Of a stretch of 64,000 nt of DNA, positions 51,047 through 59,525 are shown piece after piece. Under the pieces are notes generated by a model. It was not told the DNA's origin. It was given only the letters and a program-made list of their open reading frames with translations, and ran no database searches. The position numbers and the translations under genes are program-made. This stretch comes from Diplocloster agilis (GTDB lineage: Bacteria; Bacillota; Clostridia; Lachnospirales; Lachnospiraceae), in the NCBI RefSeq assembly GCF_019042275.1, contig NZ_JAHQCW010000021.1:34884-98883 (forward strand), in the 5' to 3' direction. Numbering within the stretch: position 1 is the first letter of the stretch; each line of letters starts with the position of its first letter.

Positions 51047-53050
51047 ATGAGTTTTAATAAATCCCAGGCTCAGGCGATCCGTCATAAGGAAGGCCCCATG
51101 CTAGTCCTGGCCGGACCGGGTTCGGGAAAAACCCTTGTGATAACCCAGAGGACAAAATACCTGATTGAAGAATACGGAGTGGACCCCTCCGGTATCCTGG
51201 TGATAACTTTTACAAGAGCTGCGGCCAGGGAAATGCAGGAACGGTTTCAAAAGCTGATGGCAGGTACGGCCCGTGTAACCTTCGGTACTTTTCACGCCGT
51301 ATTTTTCTCGATTCTGAAACATGCTTATGGGTATACCGCGGCGGACATTTTAAGGGAAGAGCAGAAGTATGCATATCTTAGGGAGATCCTGGAACACATC
51401 GAGCTGGAGATCGATGACGAAGCCGATTTTCTCGCCGGAATCCTCTCGGAAATCAGCAGCGTGAAAAACGAGAGGATAGCCCTGGAATCCTATCATGCCC
51501 GGAACTGCCCGGATCAGGTGTTTCAAAAGATCTATCAAACCTATGAGCAGAAACTGCAAAAGGCAAGGCAGCTGGATTTCGACGATATGATGGTGTATTG
51601 CCTGGAGTTGTTTGAGAGCCGGCCGGATATTCTGAAAGCCTGGCAGAACAAATACCGGTATATCCTCATAGACGAGTGCCAGGATATCAATCAGATTCAG
51701 TATGATATCGTGCGGCTTCTGGCGGCGCCGGAGGATAATCTGTTTATCGTGGGAGATGACGATCAGTCTATCTACCGGTTCCGGGGAGCAAAGCCGGAGA
51801 TTATGCTGAACTTCAGAGAGGATTATCCAAAGGCCCAAAGAGTGCTGCTGGACACCAACTACCGGTCCACGCCGGACATCGTCGAAGGCGCCCTGCGCAT
51901 CATTGCCAATAATAAGGCCCGTTTTCCAAAACAGATCAATACGGTCCGTAAAAAAGGCAGGGATATTAAGTTTGCGGAATGTGCCAATCCACAGGAGGAA
52001 TATCGGGAAGTCATCCGGCAATTAAAATACTATCGCGAGCAGGGCATAGAATGGAATCAGATGGCCATTCTTTTCCGCACCAACACCCAGCCGGGCCGCC
52101 TGATGGAAAGGCTGCTGGAATATAATATCCCCTTCCGGGCCAAAGACCGGATTCCCAATCTGTACGACCACTGGATTACCCGCGATATCTTAGCCTATAT
52201 CCGTTTAGCGGTAAAAGAACTGTCCCGTCAGGATTTTTTTCAGATCATGAACCGTCCCAAACGATACTTCAGCCGGGAAGCGTTTGACAAGCCGGTCGTG
52301 GAATTTCAGAGCTTACGAAACTTCTATGAGGGGAAAAACTGGATGCAGGAGCGCATCGACAAGATGGAATATGATCTCAAGCTCCTTAAAAATATGCCGC
52401 CTTATTCCGCGGTTAATTATATCCGTCACGGTATCGGATATGAAGAATATCTAAAAGAATATGCGGATTTCCGGCGGCTGTCGGCGGAAGACCTCTATGA
52501 TACCCTGAACCAGCTTCAGGAAAGCGCGCGTCCTTATCAGAACTATGAAGAGTGGTTCCGGCATATGGAAGAGTATACCCGGGAACTAAGAGAGCAGGCC
52601 GCCGCCCGCATCCAAGTACCGGACGGGGTCACCCTTTCCACGATGCATGCCTCGAAAGGGCTGGAATACCAGCTGGTGATCCTGATCGATGTGAACGAGG
52701 GGATCACCCCTTACCGGAAGGCGGTACTGGAAGCGGACCTGGAAGAAGAACGCCGCATGTTCTATGTGGCTATGACCAGGGCCAAAACTTATCTGCATAT
52801 CTATTCTTTGCAGGAACAGTACGGAAAAAAGCTGTCACCGTCCCGCTTTATCGGAGAATACTATCTGGATCGGGCCGGACTGGTAAAAGGAGCGCCGGTC
52901 AACCATAAGAAATACGGGGATGGAGTGATACGGGAGGTGCAGGAAAACAAAGTAAAGATCTATTTTCCCGGACCTGGCAAGGAACTGCTGCTGGATATCC
53001 ATTACTGCATGTCAAACCAACTGCTCAGATTAGGGGTTTCCAAAGGATAA
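51047..53050 (+). CDS. UvrD/Rep-family ATP-dependent DNA helicase
   Basis: 667 residues, superfamily 1A helicase. Walker A VLAGPGSGKT near residue 22, motif Ia TFTRAAAREMQERF, motif II IDECQDINQIQ, motif III GDDDQSIYRFRGA, motif IV LDTNYRS, motif V STMHASKGLEYQLVILIDV and motif VI YVAMTRAKTYL are all present. GGAGGAAAG lies before the ATG at 51047, so the TTG at 50999 is not needed. Slightly shorter than PcrA. The C-terminal ~40 residues (GAPVNHKKYGDGVIREVQEN) form the Tudor-like tail found in PcrA/UvrD. Confidence 0.9.
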   Translation: MSFNKSQAQAIRHKEGPMLVLAGPGSGKTLVITQRTKYLIEEYGVDPSGILVITFTRAAAREMQERFQKLMAGTARVTFGTFHAVFFSILKHAYGYTAADILREEQKYAYLREILEHIELEIDDEADFLAGILSEISSVKNERIALESYHARNCPDQVFQKIYQTYEQKLQKARQLDFDDMMVYCLELFESRPDILKAWQNKYRYILIDECQDINQIQYDIVRLLAAPEDNLFIVGDDDQSIYRFRGAKPEIMLNFREDYPKAQRVLLDTNYRSTPDIVEGALRIIANNKARFPKQINTVRKKGRDIKFAECANPQEEYREVIRQLKYYREQGIEWNQMAILFRTNTQPGRLMERLLEYNIPFRAKDRIPNLYDHWITRDILAYIRLAVKELSRQDFFQIMNRPKRYFSREAFDKPVVEFQSLRNFYEGKNWMQERIDKMEYDLKLLKNMPPYSAVNYIRHGIGYEEYLKEYADFRRLSAEDLYDTLNQLQESARPYQNYEEWFRHMEEYTRELREQAAARIQVPDGVTLSTMHASKGLEYQLVILIDVNEGITPYRKAVLEADLEEERRMFYVAMTRAKTYLHIYSLQEQYGKKLSPSRFIGEYYLDRAGLVKGAPVNHKKYGDGVIREVQENKVKIYFPGPGKELLLDIHYCMSNQLLRLGVSKG

Positions 53051-53126
53051 AACAGGCAGCGGGACTCAAAAAGAAATTTAAGATTATAATAAATACCGGG
53101 TTATAACAAATACCAGGATATACCAG

Positions 53127-53155
53127 TTGCCTAATCAATAAGTTGCTGTTATAAT
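53127..53155 (+). promoter_or_regulatory. Promoter for the BMP-type ABC importer
   Basis: TTGCCT (53127-53132), 17-base spacer, TATAAT (53150-53155) with an extended TG. It would give a leader of about 200 bases before the binding-protein gene. Confidence 0.55.
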
Positions 53156-53225
53156 TGCCCCGAGGCATTAATAAGCTATGCTAATAAAACATCAGTATAA
53201 TTGGTAATATTTGTAAAAAAATTGG

Positions 53226-53364
53226 GCGTTTACGGGGGTAACCTGTAGACGCTTAAATTTATTTGTAGTAAAATGAGGGCGAAGTCAGGGTGGACACAAA
53301 AGGTTATGAATGAAGTCTCTGCCGAGACCTCATTTATAATAAAAACAACATTAGGAGGAACGTT
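53226..53364 (+). promoter_or_regulatory. Structured leader with mutually exclusive stems, possible riboswitch or attenuator
   Basis: Stem 1: GCGTTTAC (53226-53233) with GTAGACGC (53245-53252). Stem 2: AATGAAGTCTC (53309-53319) with GAGACCTCATT (53324-53334). AAATGAGG (53271-53278) can instead pair with CCTCATTT (53328-53335), which breaks stem 2. A 31-codon frame from ATG 53273 ends at TGA 53366, overlapping the next start. No known riboswitch class was recognised. Confidence 0.35.
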
Positions 53365-54594
53365 ATGAAAAAGAAAGTATTAGGTGTTCTGTTGTGTGTA
53401 GCGATGACAGCGGCTATGATGACAGGCTGCGGCAGCAAAGAAGAACCCGCGGCAAATGAAGCTCCGGCAGCATCCGAAGCTCCCGAAACGGCGGACGAGA
53501 CAGCCGCTCCCGCGCAGGAATCCGCAGCTCCCGCAGATGCAGCCGCAGGGGAAGGGATCTTCAAGGCAATCCCCAAAGAAGAGATCAAAGTAGGCGTTAT
53601 ACATATCACAGATCCGGCGGAAGGTTCCGGATATACCTACACCCATGACCTGGGAATCCAGGGAATGCAGAAAACTATCGGACTCGAAGACAGCCAGATC
53701 ATCCGTAAGAACAAGATCCCGGATACGGATCCGACTGCGACCGAGAACGCGATCAGAGAGTGTATCGAAGAAGGATGCAACGTCATATTTGCAACCAGCT
53801 TTAACTATATGGACACCTGCGAGAAACTGGCAGCCGAATATCCGGACATCATTTTCTCCCATGGTACCGGTTATAAGAGCAACGGAACGAACTTCAACAA
53901 CTATTTTGGAAGAATCTACCAGTCCAGATATTTATCCGGTATCGCAGCCGGTTTGAAGACCGAATCCAATAAGATCGGTTATGTGGCGGCGATGGATAAA
54001 GAAAATACAGAGGTTACCGGAGGCCTGGATGCCTTTGCCATGGGAATCTATTCTGTGAATCCGGATGCGGAAGTTTATGTAAAGGTAACCAACAGCTGGT
54101 ATGATCCCGAAGGCGAGAAGCAGGCTGCAGAAGCGTTGATCGCCAAGGGCTGCGATGTGATCGGACAGCACTGTGACACCCCGAACCCTCAGCTGGCTGC
54201 GGAAGAAGCTGGCGTATGGGGCGTTGGATATAACTCTGATATGAGCAAGGACGCTCCCGATGCGGTACTGTGCTCCGTTATGTGGGATTGGAGTAAATAT
54301 TATACCACGGCGGTTCAGTCTGTCATCGACGGAACCTGGACCGGTGAAAACTACTACGGCGGAATGAAGGAAGGATTGGTAACGCTTTCCGAGCTTTCCG
54401 GCCTGAATGATCCGGAAGCGAAAGCGAAGATCGAAGAGGCGGAAGCGAAGATGTTAGACGGTTCCTTCAATGTATTTGACGGAGTGATCGAGACCAACGA
54501 CGGTTCCACCGTTGGAACCGAGGGCGGCACACTGGACGACGCGACGATTACCGGCGACATCCATTGGTACTTCAAGAACGTAGTGGAAGAATAA
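53365..54594 (+). CDS. BMP-family nucleoside-binding lipoprotein
   Basis: 409 residues. Lipobox MTGC (Cys22), an Ala/Pro/Glu linker to about residue 70, then a BMP/PnrA-like purine-nucleoside binding fold (KVGVIHITDPAEGSGYTYTH, FATSFNYMDTCEKLAAEYPD, GRIYQSRYLSGIAAGLKTES, CDVIGQHCDTPNPQLAAEEA). TTAGGAGGAACG precedes the ATG. It starts a four-gene importer operon with the ATPase and two permeases. Expected to bind purine nucleosides at the membrane surface. Confidence 0.88.
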   Translation: MKKKVLGVLLCVAMTAAMMTGCGSKEEPAANEAPAASEAPETADETAAPAQESAAPADAAAGEGIFKAIPKEEIKVGVIHITDPAEGSGYTYTHDLGIQGMQKTIGLEDSQIIRKNKIPDTDPTATENAIRECIEEGCNVIFATSFNYMDTCEKLAAEYPDIIFSHGTGYKSNGTNFNNYFGRIYQSRYLSGIAAGLKTESNKIGYVAAMDKENTEVTGGLDAFAMGIYSVNPDAEVYVKVTNSWYDPEGEKQAAEALIAKGCDVIGQHCDTPNPQLAAEEAGVWGVGYNSDMSKDAPDAVLCSVMWDWSKYYTTAVQSVIDGTWTGENYYGGMKEGLVTLSELSGLNDPEAKAKIEEAEAKMLDGSFNVFDGVIETNDGSTVGTEGGTLDDATITGDIHWYFKNVVEE

Positions 54595-54618
54595 GAGTCT
54601 AATTGAAAACAGATATGG

Positions 54619-54646
54619 GTACGGGCGACCGTTAGGTCGCCCATAC
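54619..54646 (+). terminator. Hairpin after the BMP gene
   Basis: GGGCGACC (54623-54630) pairs with GGTCGCCC (54635-54642) with loop GTTA. No U-run, so it is probably an mRNA-stabilising or partial terminator stem that favours the binding protein over the downstream genes. Confidence 0.55.
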
Positions 54647-54737
54647 TTGCATTCAGGACATAAAATATATTGCAAAGCTGCAAGCGTGAGTCTTGGGTTT
54701 TGCAATGTTTTTTAACAACCAAACGAGAGGTGATTCT

Positions 54738-56267
54738 ATGGCTCAGTCAGAAGAAAAATACGCCATCGAGCTTAAGGGGATATCTAAATCCTTCGGCACG
54801 GTGAAAGCAAATGACGGAATTAATCTGAACCTGAAATACGGGGAAATCCTGGCTCTGCTGGGAGAAAACGGTTCCGGCAAGACGACGCTGATGAACATGC
54901 TGTCCGGCATTTATCACCCGGACGAGGGGACGATCCGGGTGGCCGGCAAAGAAGCCCTGATTAATTCCCCCACGGACGCCGCGTCCCTTGGAATCGGAAT
55001 GATCCATCAGCATTTCAAGCTGGTGAACGTATTCAGCGCGATGGATAATATTGTGCTGGGAACGCAGGAAAAATTGTTGAAAGCGAAAGTGCTACGGGAA
55101 AAGGTGGAGGAAATCAGCCGGAATTTCGGCCTGGAGATCGACCCGGAGAAAAAAGTATATAACATGTCGGTCAGTGAAAAGCAGACGGTGGAGATTATGA
55201 AAGTCCTTTACCGGGGAGCGGATATCCTGATACTGGATGAACCCACGGCTGTGCTCACTCCCCAGGAGACGGAAAAGCTGTTTGCTATCCTGCGGGAAAT
55301 GAAGGCCCAGGGCCGGGCGATCATAATCATCACCCACAAACTCAACGAAGTGCTCGCGATCAGCGACCGGGTGACGATCCTGCGCAGGGGGAAGAGTATC
55401 GATACGGTTATGACCGCCCAGACCGATGAAAAGAAGCTGACAGAGCTGATGGTGGGCCGTCCGGTCGAGTTGTCGATCAGCCGCCCGAAGGTGGAGGAAA
55501 AAAAGAGCGTGCTTGAGGTCCGGGACCTGAATGTGGTTCGGGCGGATAAGACGAAGGCCTTGAAAAATATAAGCTTTGATATGAAGTCCGGTGAGATCCT
55601 GGGTGTTGTGGGTATCGCCGGGAGCGGGCAGAAGGAACTGTGCGAGACGCTGGCCGGACTGATCCGTCCGGTAAGCGGAGAATTAAGCTACCGGCAGGAA
55701 AGTATAATAGGAAAAACTCCGGGGCAGATTCAGGAGATGGGAATCCGAATGGGATTCGTACCGGAAGACCGGCTGGGAATGGGCCTGGTATCCACCATGG
55801 GTATGACAGATAACATGCTGCTTAAGACATACCGGAAGAAAAAAGGGATGTTCGTAGACCGCAGGCCCGCGAAGGAACTGGCGGAACAGCTGGTGCAGGA
55901 GCTGGAGATCATGACTCCGAATGTAGAGACGCCGGTGCGGATGCTCTCCGGAGGAAATGTGCAGAAGGTGCTGCTGGGCAGGGAAATCGGCTCCGGGCCA
56001 AATGTTCTGATCACGGCTTATCCGGTCCGGGGATTAGATATCAACTCTTCCTATCTGATCTACGATCTGCTCAACGAACAGAAGAAGAAACAGGTGGCGG
56101 TGCTGCTGGTCGGGGAGGATCTGGATGTCATGTTGGAACTGACGGACCGGATTCTGGTATTGTGCCATGGGGAGATTACCGGGATCGTGGATTCTGAAAA
56201 TACGACCAAAGAACAGCTGGGACTTATGATGACAGGGATGACAAAGGAGGTGGCCGTAGGTGAGTAG
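54738..56267 (+). CDS. Nucleoside (BMP-type) ABC transporter ATP-binding protein
   Basis: 509 residues with two ATPase domains. The first has Walker A GENGSGKTTLMNM, signature NMSVSEKQTVEIM and Walker B ILILDEPTAVL. The second has the loop GIAGSGQKELCE, signature MLSGGNVQKVLLG and an altered Walker B ending ITAYPVRGLD, with Tyr-Pro-Val where most proteins have Glu-Pro-Thr. This kind of degeneracy in the second domain is common in this transporter class. AGGTGAT precedes the ATG at 54738, preferred to 54693. Overlaps the permease by eight bases. Confidence 0.87.
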   Translation: MAQSEEKYAIELKGISKSFGTVKANDGINLNLKYGEILALLGENGSGKTTLMNMLSGIYHPDEGTIRVAGKEALINSPTDAASLGIGMIHQHFKLVNVFSAMDNIVLGTQEKLLKAKVLREKVEEISRNFGLEIDPEKKVYNMSVSEKQTVEIMKVLYRGADILILDEPTAVLTPQETEKLFAILREMKAQGRAIIIITHKLNEVLAISDRVTILRRGKSIDTVMTAQTDEKKLTELMVGRPVELSISRPKVEEKKSVLEVRDLNVVRADKTKALKNISFDMKSGEILGVVGIAGSGQKELCETLAGLIRPVSGELSYRQESIIGKTPGQIQEMGIRMGFVPEDRLGMGLVSTMGMTDNMLLKTYRKKKGMFVDRRPAKELAEQLVQELEIMTPNVETPVRMLSGGNVQKVLLGREIGSGPNVLITAYPVRGLDINSSYLIYDLLNEQKKKQVAVLLVGEDLDVMLELTDRILVLCHGEITGIVDSENTTKEQLGLMMTGMTKEVAVGE

Positions 56268-57360
56268 CCAGACGGGAATAAGCAAGACCGAACCGCTGAT
56301 CCGCACGGTGAAGCGGGCCGAGCTGTCAAAAAACAGGATATTTCTGCTCAGGATCGTGGCGCTGGTTCTGGCCATCGTGGCCGGCGGCCTGTTCCTGCTA
56401 TGTATCGGTTATAATCCTTTTCAAGTGTACGGGACAATTATCTACGGGGCCTTCCGGAGCGGGATGGCGATACAGGCCACGGTGAAGATCATGATACCGC
56501 TGCTGATCACTTCCCTGGGCGTGGCCCTGGCATTTAAAATGCAGTTTTGGAACATCGGCGCGGAAGGGCAGATTATTATGGGAGCCATATTTGCTACCTA
56601 TTTCGCCCTGTTTCATGCGGACTGGCCTCACTGGCTGCTGCTTGCCGTCATGTTTTTGGCGGGTATGGCGGGCGGCGGGCTATGGGCGCTGCTTCCGGCG
56701 GTCTTTAAAGTGAAATTTAATACCAATGAGACCTTATTTACCCTAATGTTAAATTATATCGCGTTGAATCTGATCGTTTTCTTCCGGGACGGCCCATGGG
56801 CAGATCCCCAGTCCGGCGGTTTTCCGAAGATCGCCACCTTCGATGCAAATGCGCAGCTGAACAAAGTGTTCGGAGTGCAGGCCGGCTGGATCATCGGATT
56901 GGTCCTGGTGGTGGTCGTCTATATTTATCTGCGCTATACCAAACAGGGCTATGAGATCAGTGTGGTGGGGATCAGCAAACCGACCGCCCGTTATGCGGGT
57001 ATGAACGTGAAAAAAATCGTGCTGAGGACGATGTTCGCCAGCGGCGCTATCTGCGGTATCGCAGGTATGGTACAGGCGGCCGGTTCGGACGCCACGCTGG
57101 CTACCGGCGTGGCCGGAGGGGTGGGCTTCACCGCGATCATCGTGGCATGGCTTGGACAGTTGAATCCGGTATCCATCCTGGTCGTCACCGCGCTGTTCAG
57201 CATACTGGAAAAGGGAAGCAGCGTGGTGGAATCCTCCATGGGACTTTCCGCGGACTGTTCCGATGTCCTGCAGGGGATCATCCTGTTCTTTGTGCTGGGC
57301 TGTGAATTTTTCATACGGTACCGGTTTGTAACCCGGAAAAAAGGAGGTGCGAACAAGTGA
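56260..57360 (+). CDS. Nucleoside ABC transporter permease (YufP-like)
   Basis: 366 residues with about ten hydrophobic segments. GVALAFKMQFWNIGAEGQII and FNTNETLFTLMLNYIALNLI are hallmark segments, and TARYAGMNVKKIVLRTMFAS the coupling region. GTG start overlapping the ATPase end, with AAAGGAGGT upstream. Works with the permease at 57357. Confidence 0.87.
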   Translation: MSSQTGISKTEPLIRTVKRAELSKNRIFLLRIVALVLAIVAGGLFLLCIGYNPFQVYGTIIYGAFRSGMAIQATVKIMIPLLITSLGVALAFKMQFWNIGAEGQIIMGAIFATYFALFHADWPHWLLLAVMFLAGMAGGGLWALLPAVFKVKFNTNETLFTLMLNYIALNLIVFFRDGPWADPQSGGFPKIATFDANAQLNKVFGVQAGWIIGLVLVVVVYIYLRYTKQGYEISVVGISKPTARYAGMNVKKIVLRTMFASGAICGIAGMVQAAGSDATLATGVAGGVGFTAIIVAWLGQLNPVSILVVTALFSILEKGSSVVESSMGLSADCSDVLQGIILFFVLGCEFFIRYRFVTRKKGGANK

Positions 57361-58307
57361 ATATCATAAATTTTCTCGTAGCGGCCGTACTGGCCGGGAC
57401 ACCGCTTCTGTTCGGAACGATCGGAGAGATTCTCCACGAACGGGTAGGACATCTTAATCTGGGCGTAGAGGGAATGATGTCCATCGGAGCCTGCTCAGGA
57501 TTCATGGTCGGCTATATGACGGATAATTTCTGGATCGCCATGCTGGCCGCGTTCGCAGGCGGCGCTTTCGGCGCGTTGATCTACGCGGTTTTAACGGTCA
57601 CTTTTATGGCGAACCAGAACGTAACGGGGCTTACGCTTACGATCTTCGGCATCGGCCTTGCCAATTTTATCGGATTCTATATGCTGGGCAAATCGGAGAC
57701 CGGGACTTTAAAGCTGCCGGAACAGATCACGGCTCAGATGCGGGGGGCAAAGATCCCCGGTCTTGGCTCCATCCCGGTACTGGGAGACCTGCTGTTTTCC
57801 TATAACCCTTTTGTCTATCTGGGAATCATTCTTGCGATAATTTTAAGTATTTACCTGTTCCGCACCAAGACGGGTCTCAATGTCCGAAGTATCGGAGAAA
57901 ATCCTGCGGCTGCGGACGCGGCCGGAATCAAGGTCACAAAATGGAAATACATCAACATGATTATTGGCGGCGGTATCTGTGGAATCGGCGGCGCCTATAC
58001 GATCATGATTACCAACGGCGGCGTGTGGATCACCAACTGTGTGGGGGGCTTGGGCTGGATCGCGGTGGCTTTGGTTATCTTCGCCAACTGGAAGCCGGTA
58101 TACGCCATATATGGCTCCTTTGTATTCGGGGCGTTCCGCATTCTGAAATACTATGTTCCGAAAAGCTTTCCGATTCCCAACGCCTTCTATGATATGCTTC
58201 CGTTCCTGGTGACGGCGGTTGTGCTCGTGGTGAATTCCATCCGGGAGAAGAAGGAAAATGCCCAGCCCGAGAGCTGCGGCGTGAATTATTTCCGGGAAGA
58301 ACGCTAG
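57357..58307 (+). CDS. Nucleoside ABC transporter permease (YufQ-like)
   Basis: 316 residues, about eight to ten hydrophobic segments. AGTPLLFGTIGEILHERVGH, NLGVEGMMSIGACSGFMVGY and IGENPAAADAAGIKVTKWKY are typical. GTG start overlaps the previous stop (GTGA), with AAAAAAGGAGGTG upstream. It is the last gene of the importer and is followed at 27 bases by the palindromic element. Confidence 0.87.
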   Translation: MNIINFLVAAVLAGTPLLFGTIGEILHERVGHLNLGVEGMMSIGACSGFMVGYMTDNFWIAMLAAFAGGAFGALIYAVLTVTFMANQNVTGLTLTIFGIGLANFIGFYMLGKSETGTLKLPEQITAQMRGAKIPGLGSIPVLGDLLFSYNPFVYLGIILAIILSIYLFRTKTGLNVRSIGENPAAADAAGIKVTKWKYINMIIGGGICGIGGAYTIMITNGGVWITNCVGGLGWIAVALVIFANWKPVYAIYGSFVFGAFRILKYYVPKSFPIPNAFYDMLPFLVTAVVLVVNSIREKKENAQPESCGVNYFREER

Positions 58308-58327
58308 AAAAGTCAAGGTATCCGGGA

Positions 58328-58737
58328 CACTTCCGGTTCTTCCTCGGGTTTGGGTATGCCCGCTGCTTAGGGCTTGGAACCGCGGGCGCTATCCGGGGAC
58401 GCTCCGGGCGGCCGGGTTCTTTTGTATCTCCCTGGGAGCGCGGAGGGCTAGCGCTGGAATCCGCTAAGTGAAATCGAAAAGCCGGGTTCAGGAATCGAGC
58501 CTATTCACCAGGAACACGTGATGTGTTCCCGGTTCAGAGGCTCTTGCCCGTCGGACGTGAAGTCCGCCGTGCATCCTGAACCCGGCTTTTCGATTTCACT
58601 AAGCGTATTCACAGCCGCCCTATGCGCCCCCAGGGAGATACAAAAGAACCCGTCCGCCCGGAGCGTCCCCGGATAGCGCCCGCGGTTCCAAGCCCTAAGC
58701 AGCGGGCATACCCAAACCCGAGGAAGAACCGCACTTC
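58328..58737. mobile_element. Complete 398-bp palindromic foldback element (copy 3) with 6-bp direct repeats
   Basis: Ends CGGTTCTTCC (58334-58343) and GGAAGAACCG (58722-58731) are exact inverted repeats. The arms (about 118 bases each) pair almost fully. An inner arm GTGAAATCGAAAAGCCGGGT (58469-58488) pairs with matching sequence near 58585-58605, and a core hairpin GGAACAC/GTGTTCC sits in the middle. CACTTC occurs on both sides (58328-58333, 58732-58737), the look of a target-site duplication. No protein is encoded. Partial copies are at 1-232 and 39546-39727. MITE-like foldback element or mobile structured RNA. Confidence 0.75.
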
Positions 58738-58838
58738 CATCAGCCGCCCTTTTAAGTTTTAAATAGCTTGCGCAAGGGGGTGGGGACAGGTATAATTGCA
58801 TTATGTAAGACTATACCAACGAATGATGGAGGTTCTGT
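58738..58838 (+). other. Intergenic region before the membrane protein gene
   Basis: About 100 bases after the element with an A/T-rich stretch TATAATTGCATTATG that may be the promoter of the next gene. Nothing else is seen. Confidence 0.35.
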
Positions 58839-59462
58839 GTGAAAAAGTTTTTTCAGAAGGGTATTTTTGAAGTGGCGACGGTGGTCGAGACCGTTATTGG
58901 CGCATTTATACTGGTGGTAGTGGCAGTGCTGGCTGTAAGGCTGGTTGGGGAGGTCGGAGCCAGCATCAATGTTCTGGAGAATAACGGAAGCTTTAATAAT
59001 TTTCTTGCCTGGACGATGAACCTGGTGATTGGGGTCGAGTTTGTGAAGATGCTATGCAAGCATACGCCCGGCACCGTCATCGAAGTGCTCCTGTTCGCCA
59101 CGGCGCGGCAGATGATTGTGGAACATCTGAACGCGTGGGAAATTCTGGCCGGAGCGATCGCTATCGCTCTGTTATTTGCCACCCGGAAGTTTTTGTTCAG
59201 TAGTTTTGATGAGATTGAGAGGACGGTGTATCGGGGAAACCAGAAGGTACGTGTGGTCAATGCGGTGAATCATATACATATTCCCTGTGAGAAAGATGAG
59301 ACGCTGGAGCAGCTGGTGCGCAGGATGCTCGAAGAGAGCGGGGAACAGATCGGCACGGGAGCCTGTGTCTATTTCCAGGGATATGCGCTTCGGATCGCCA
59401 AGATCAAAGAGGATGTTATCACCAGGGTGGAACTGATCCAGTCCGGACAGCATCTGGATTAG
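58839..59462 (+). CDS. Membrane protein of unknown function with cytoplasmic C-terminal domain
   Basis: 207 residues. Three to four hydrophobic helices in residues 15-120 (VETVIGAFILVVVAVLAVRL, FLAWTMNLVIGVEFVKML, AWEILAGAIAIALLFATR) are followed by a soluble domain (VRVVNAVNHIHIPCEKDETL, ACVYFQGYALRIAKIKEDVI) whose beta-alpha-beta look recalls the regulatory domains of transporters. The membrane part is faintly like PsiE. GTG start with TGGAGG seven bases upstream. Function unknown. Confidence 0.65.
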   Translation: MKKFFQKGIFEVATVVETVIGAFILVVVAVLAVRLVGEVGASINVLENNGSFNNFLAWTMNLVIGVEFVKMLCKHTPGTVIEVLLFATARQMIVEHLNAWEILAGAIAIALLFATRKFLFSSFDEIERTVYRGNQKVRVVNAVNHIHIPCEKDETLEQLVRRMLEESGEQIGTGACVYFQGYALRIAKIKEDVITRVELIQSGQHLD

Positions 59463-59525
59463 AGGGCGGCGCACGCAGCCGCGGGTCTTGTATGAAACAG
59501 CGCAGTTTCAAAAGGGAGGAATTTT

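Noticed and set aside
53226..53252. Purine riboswitch in front of the nucleoside importer
   Set aside because: The conserved purine aptamer core sequences and three-way junction are not present, so only a generic structured leader is reported.
58334..58731. Retron-type or group II intron RNA
   Set aside because: No reverse transcriptase gene is found anywhere in the window, and the intron domain V pattern was not seen.
58505..58801. 98-codon open frame inside the palindromic element
   Set aside because: It spans the foldback arms and has no ribosome binding site or protein-like composition.
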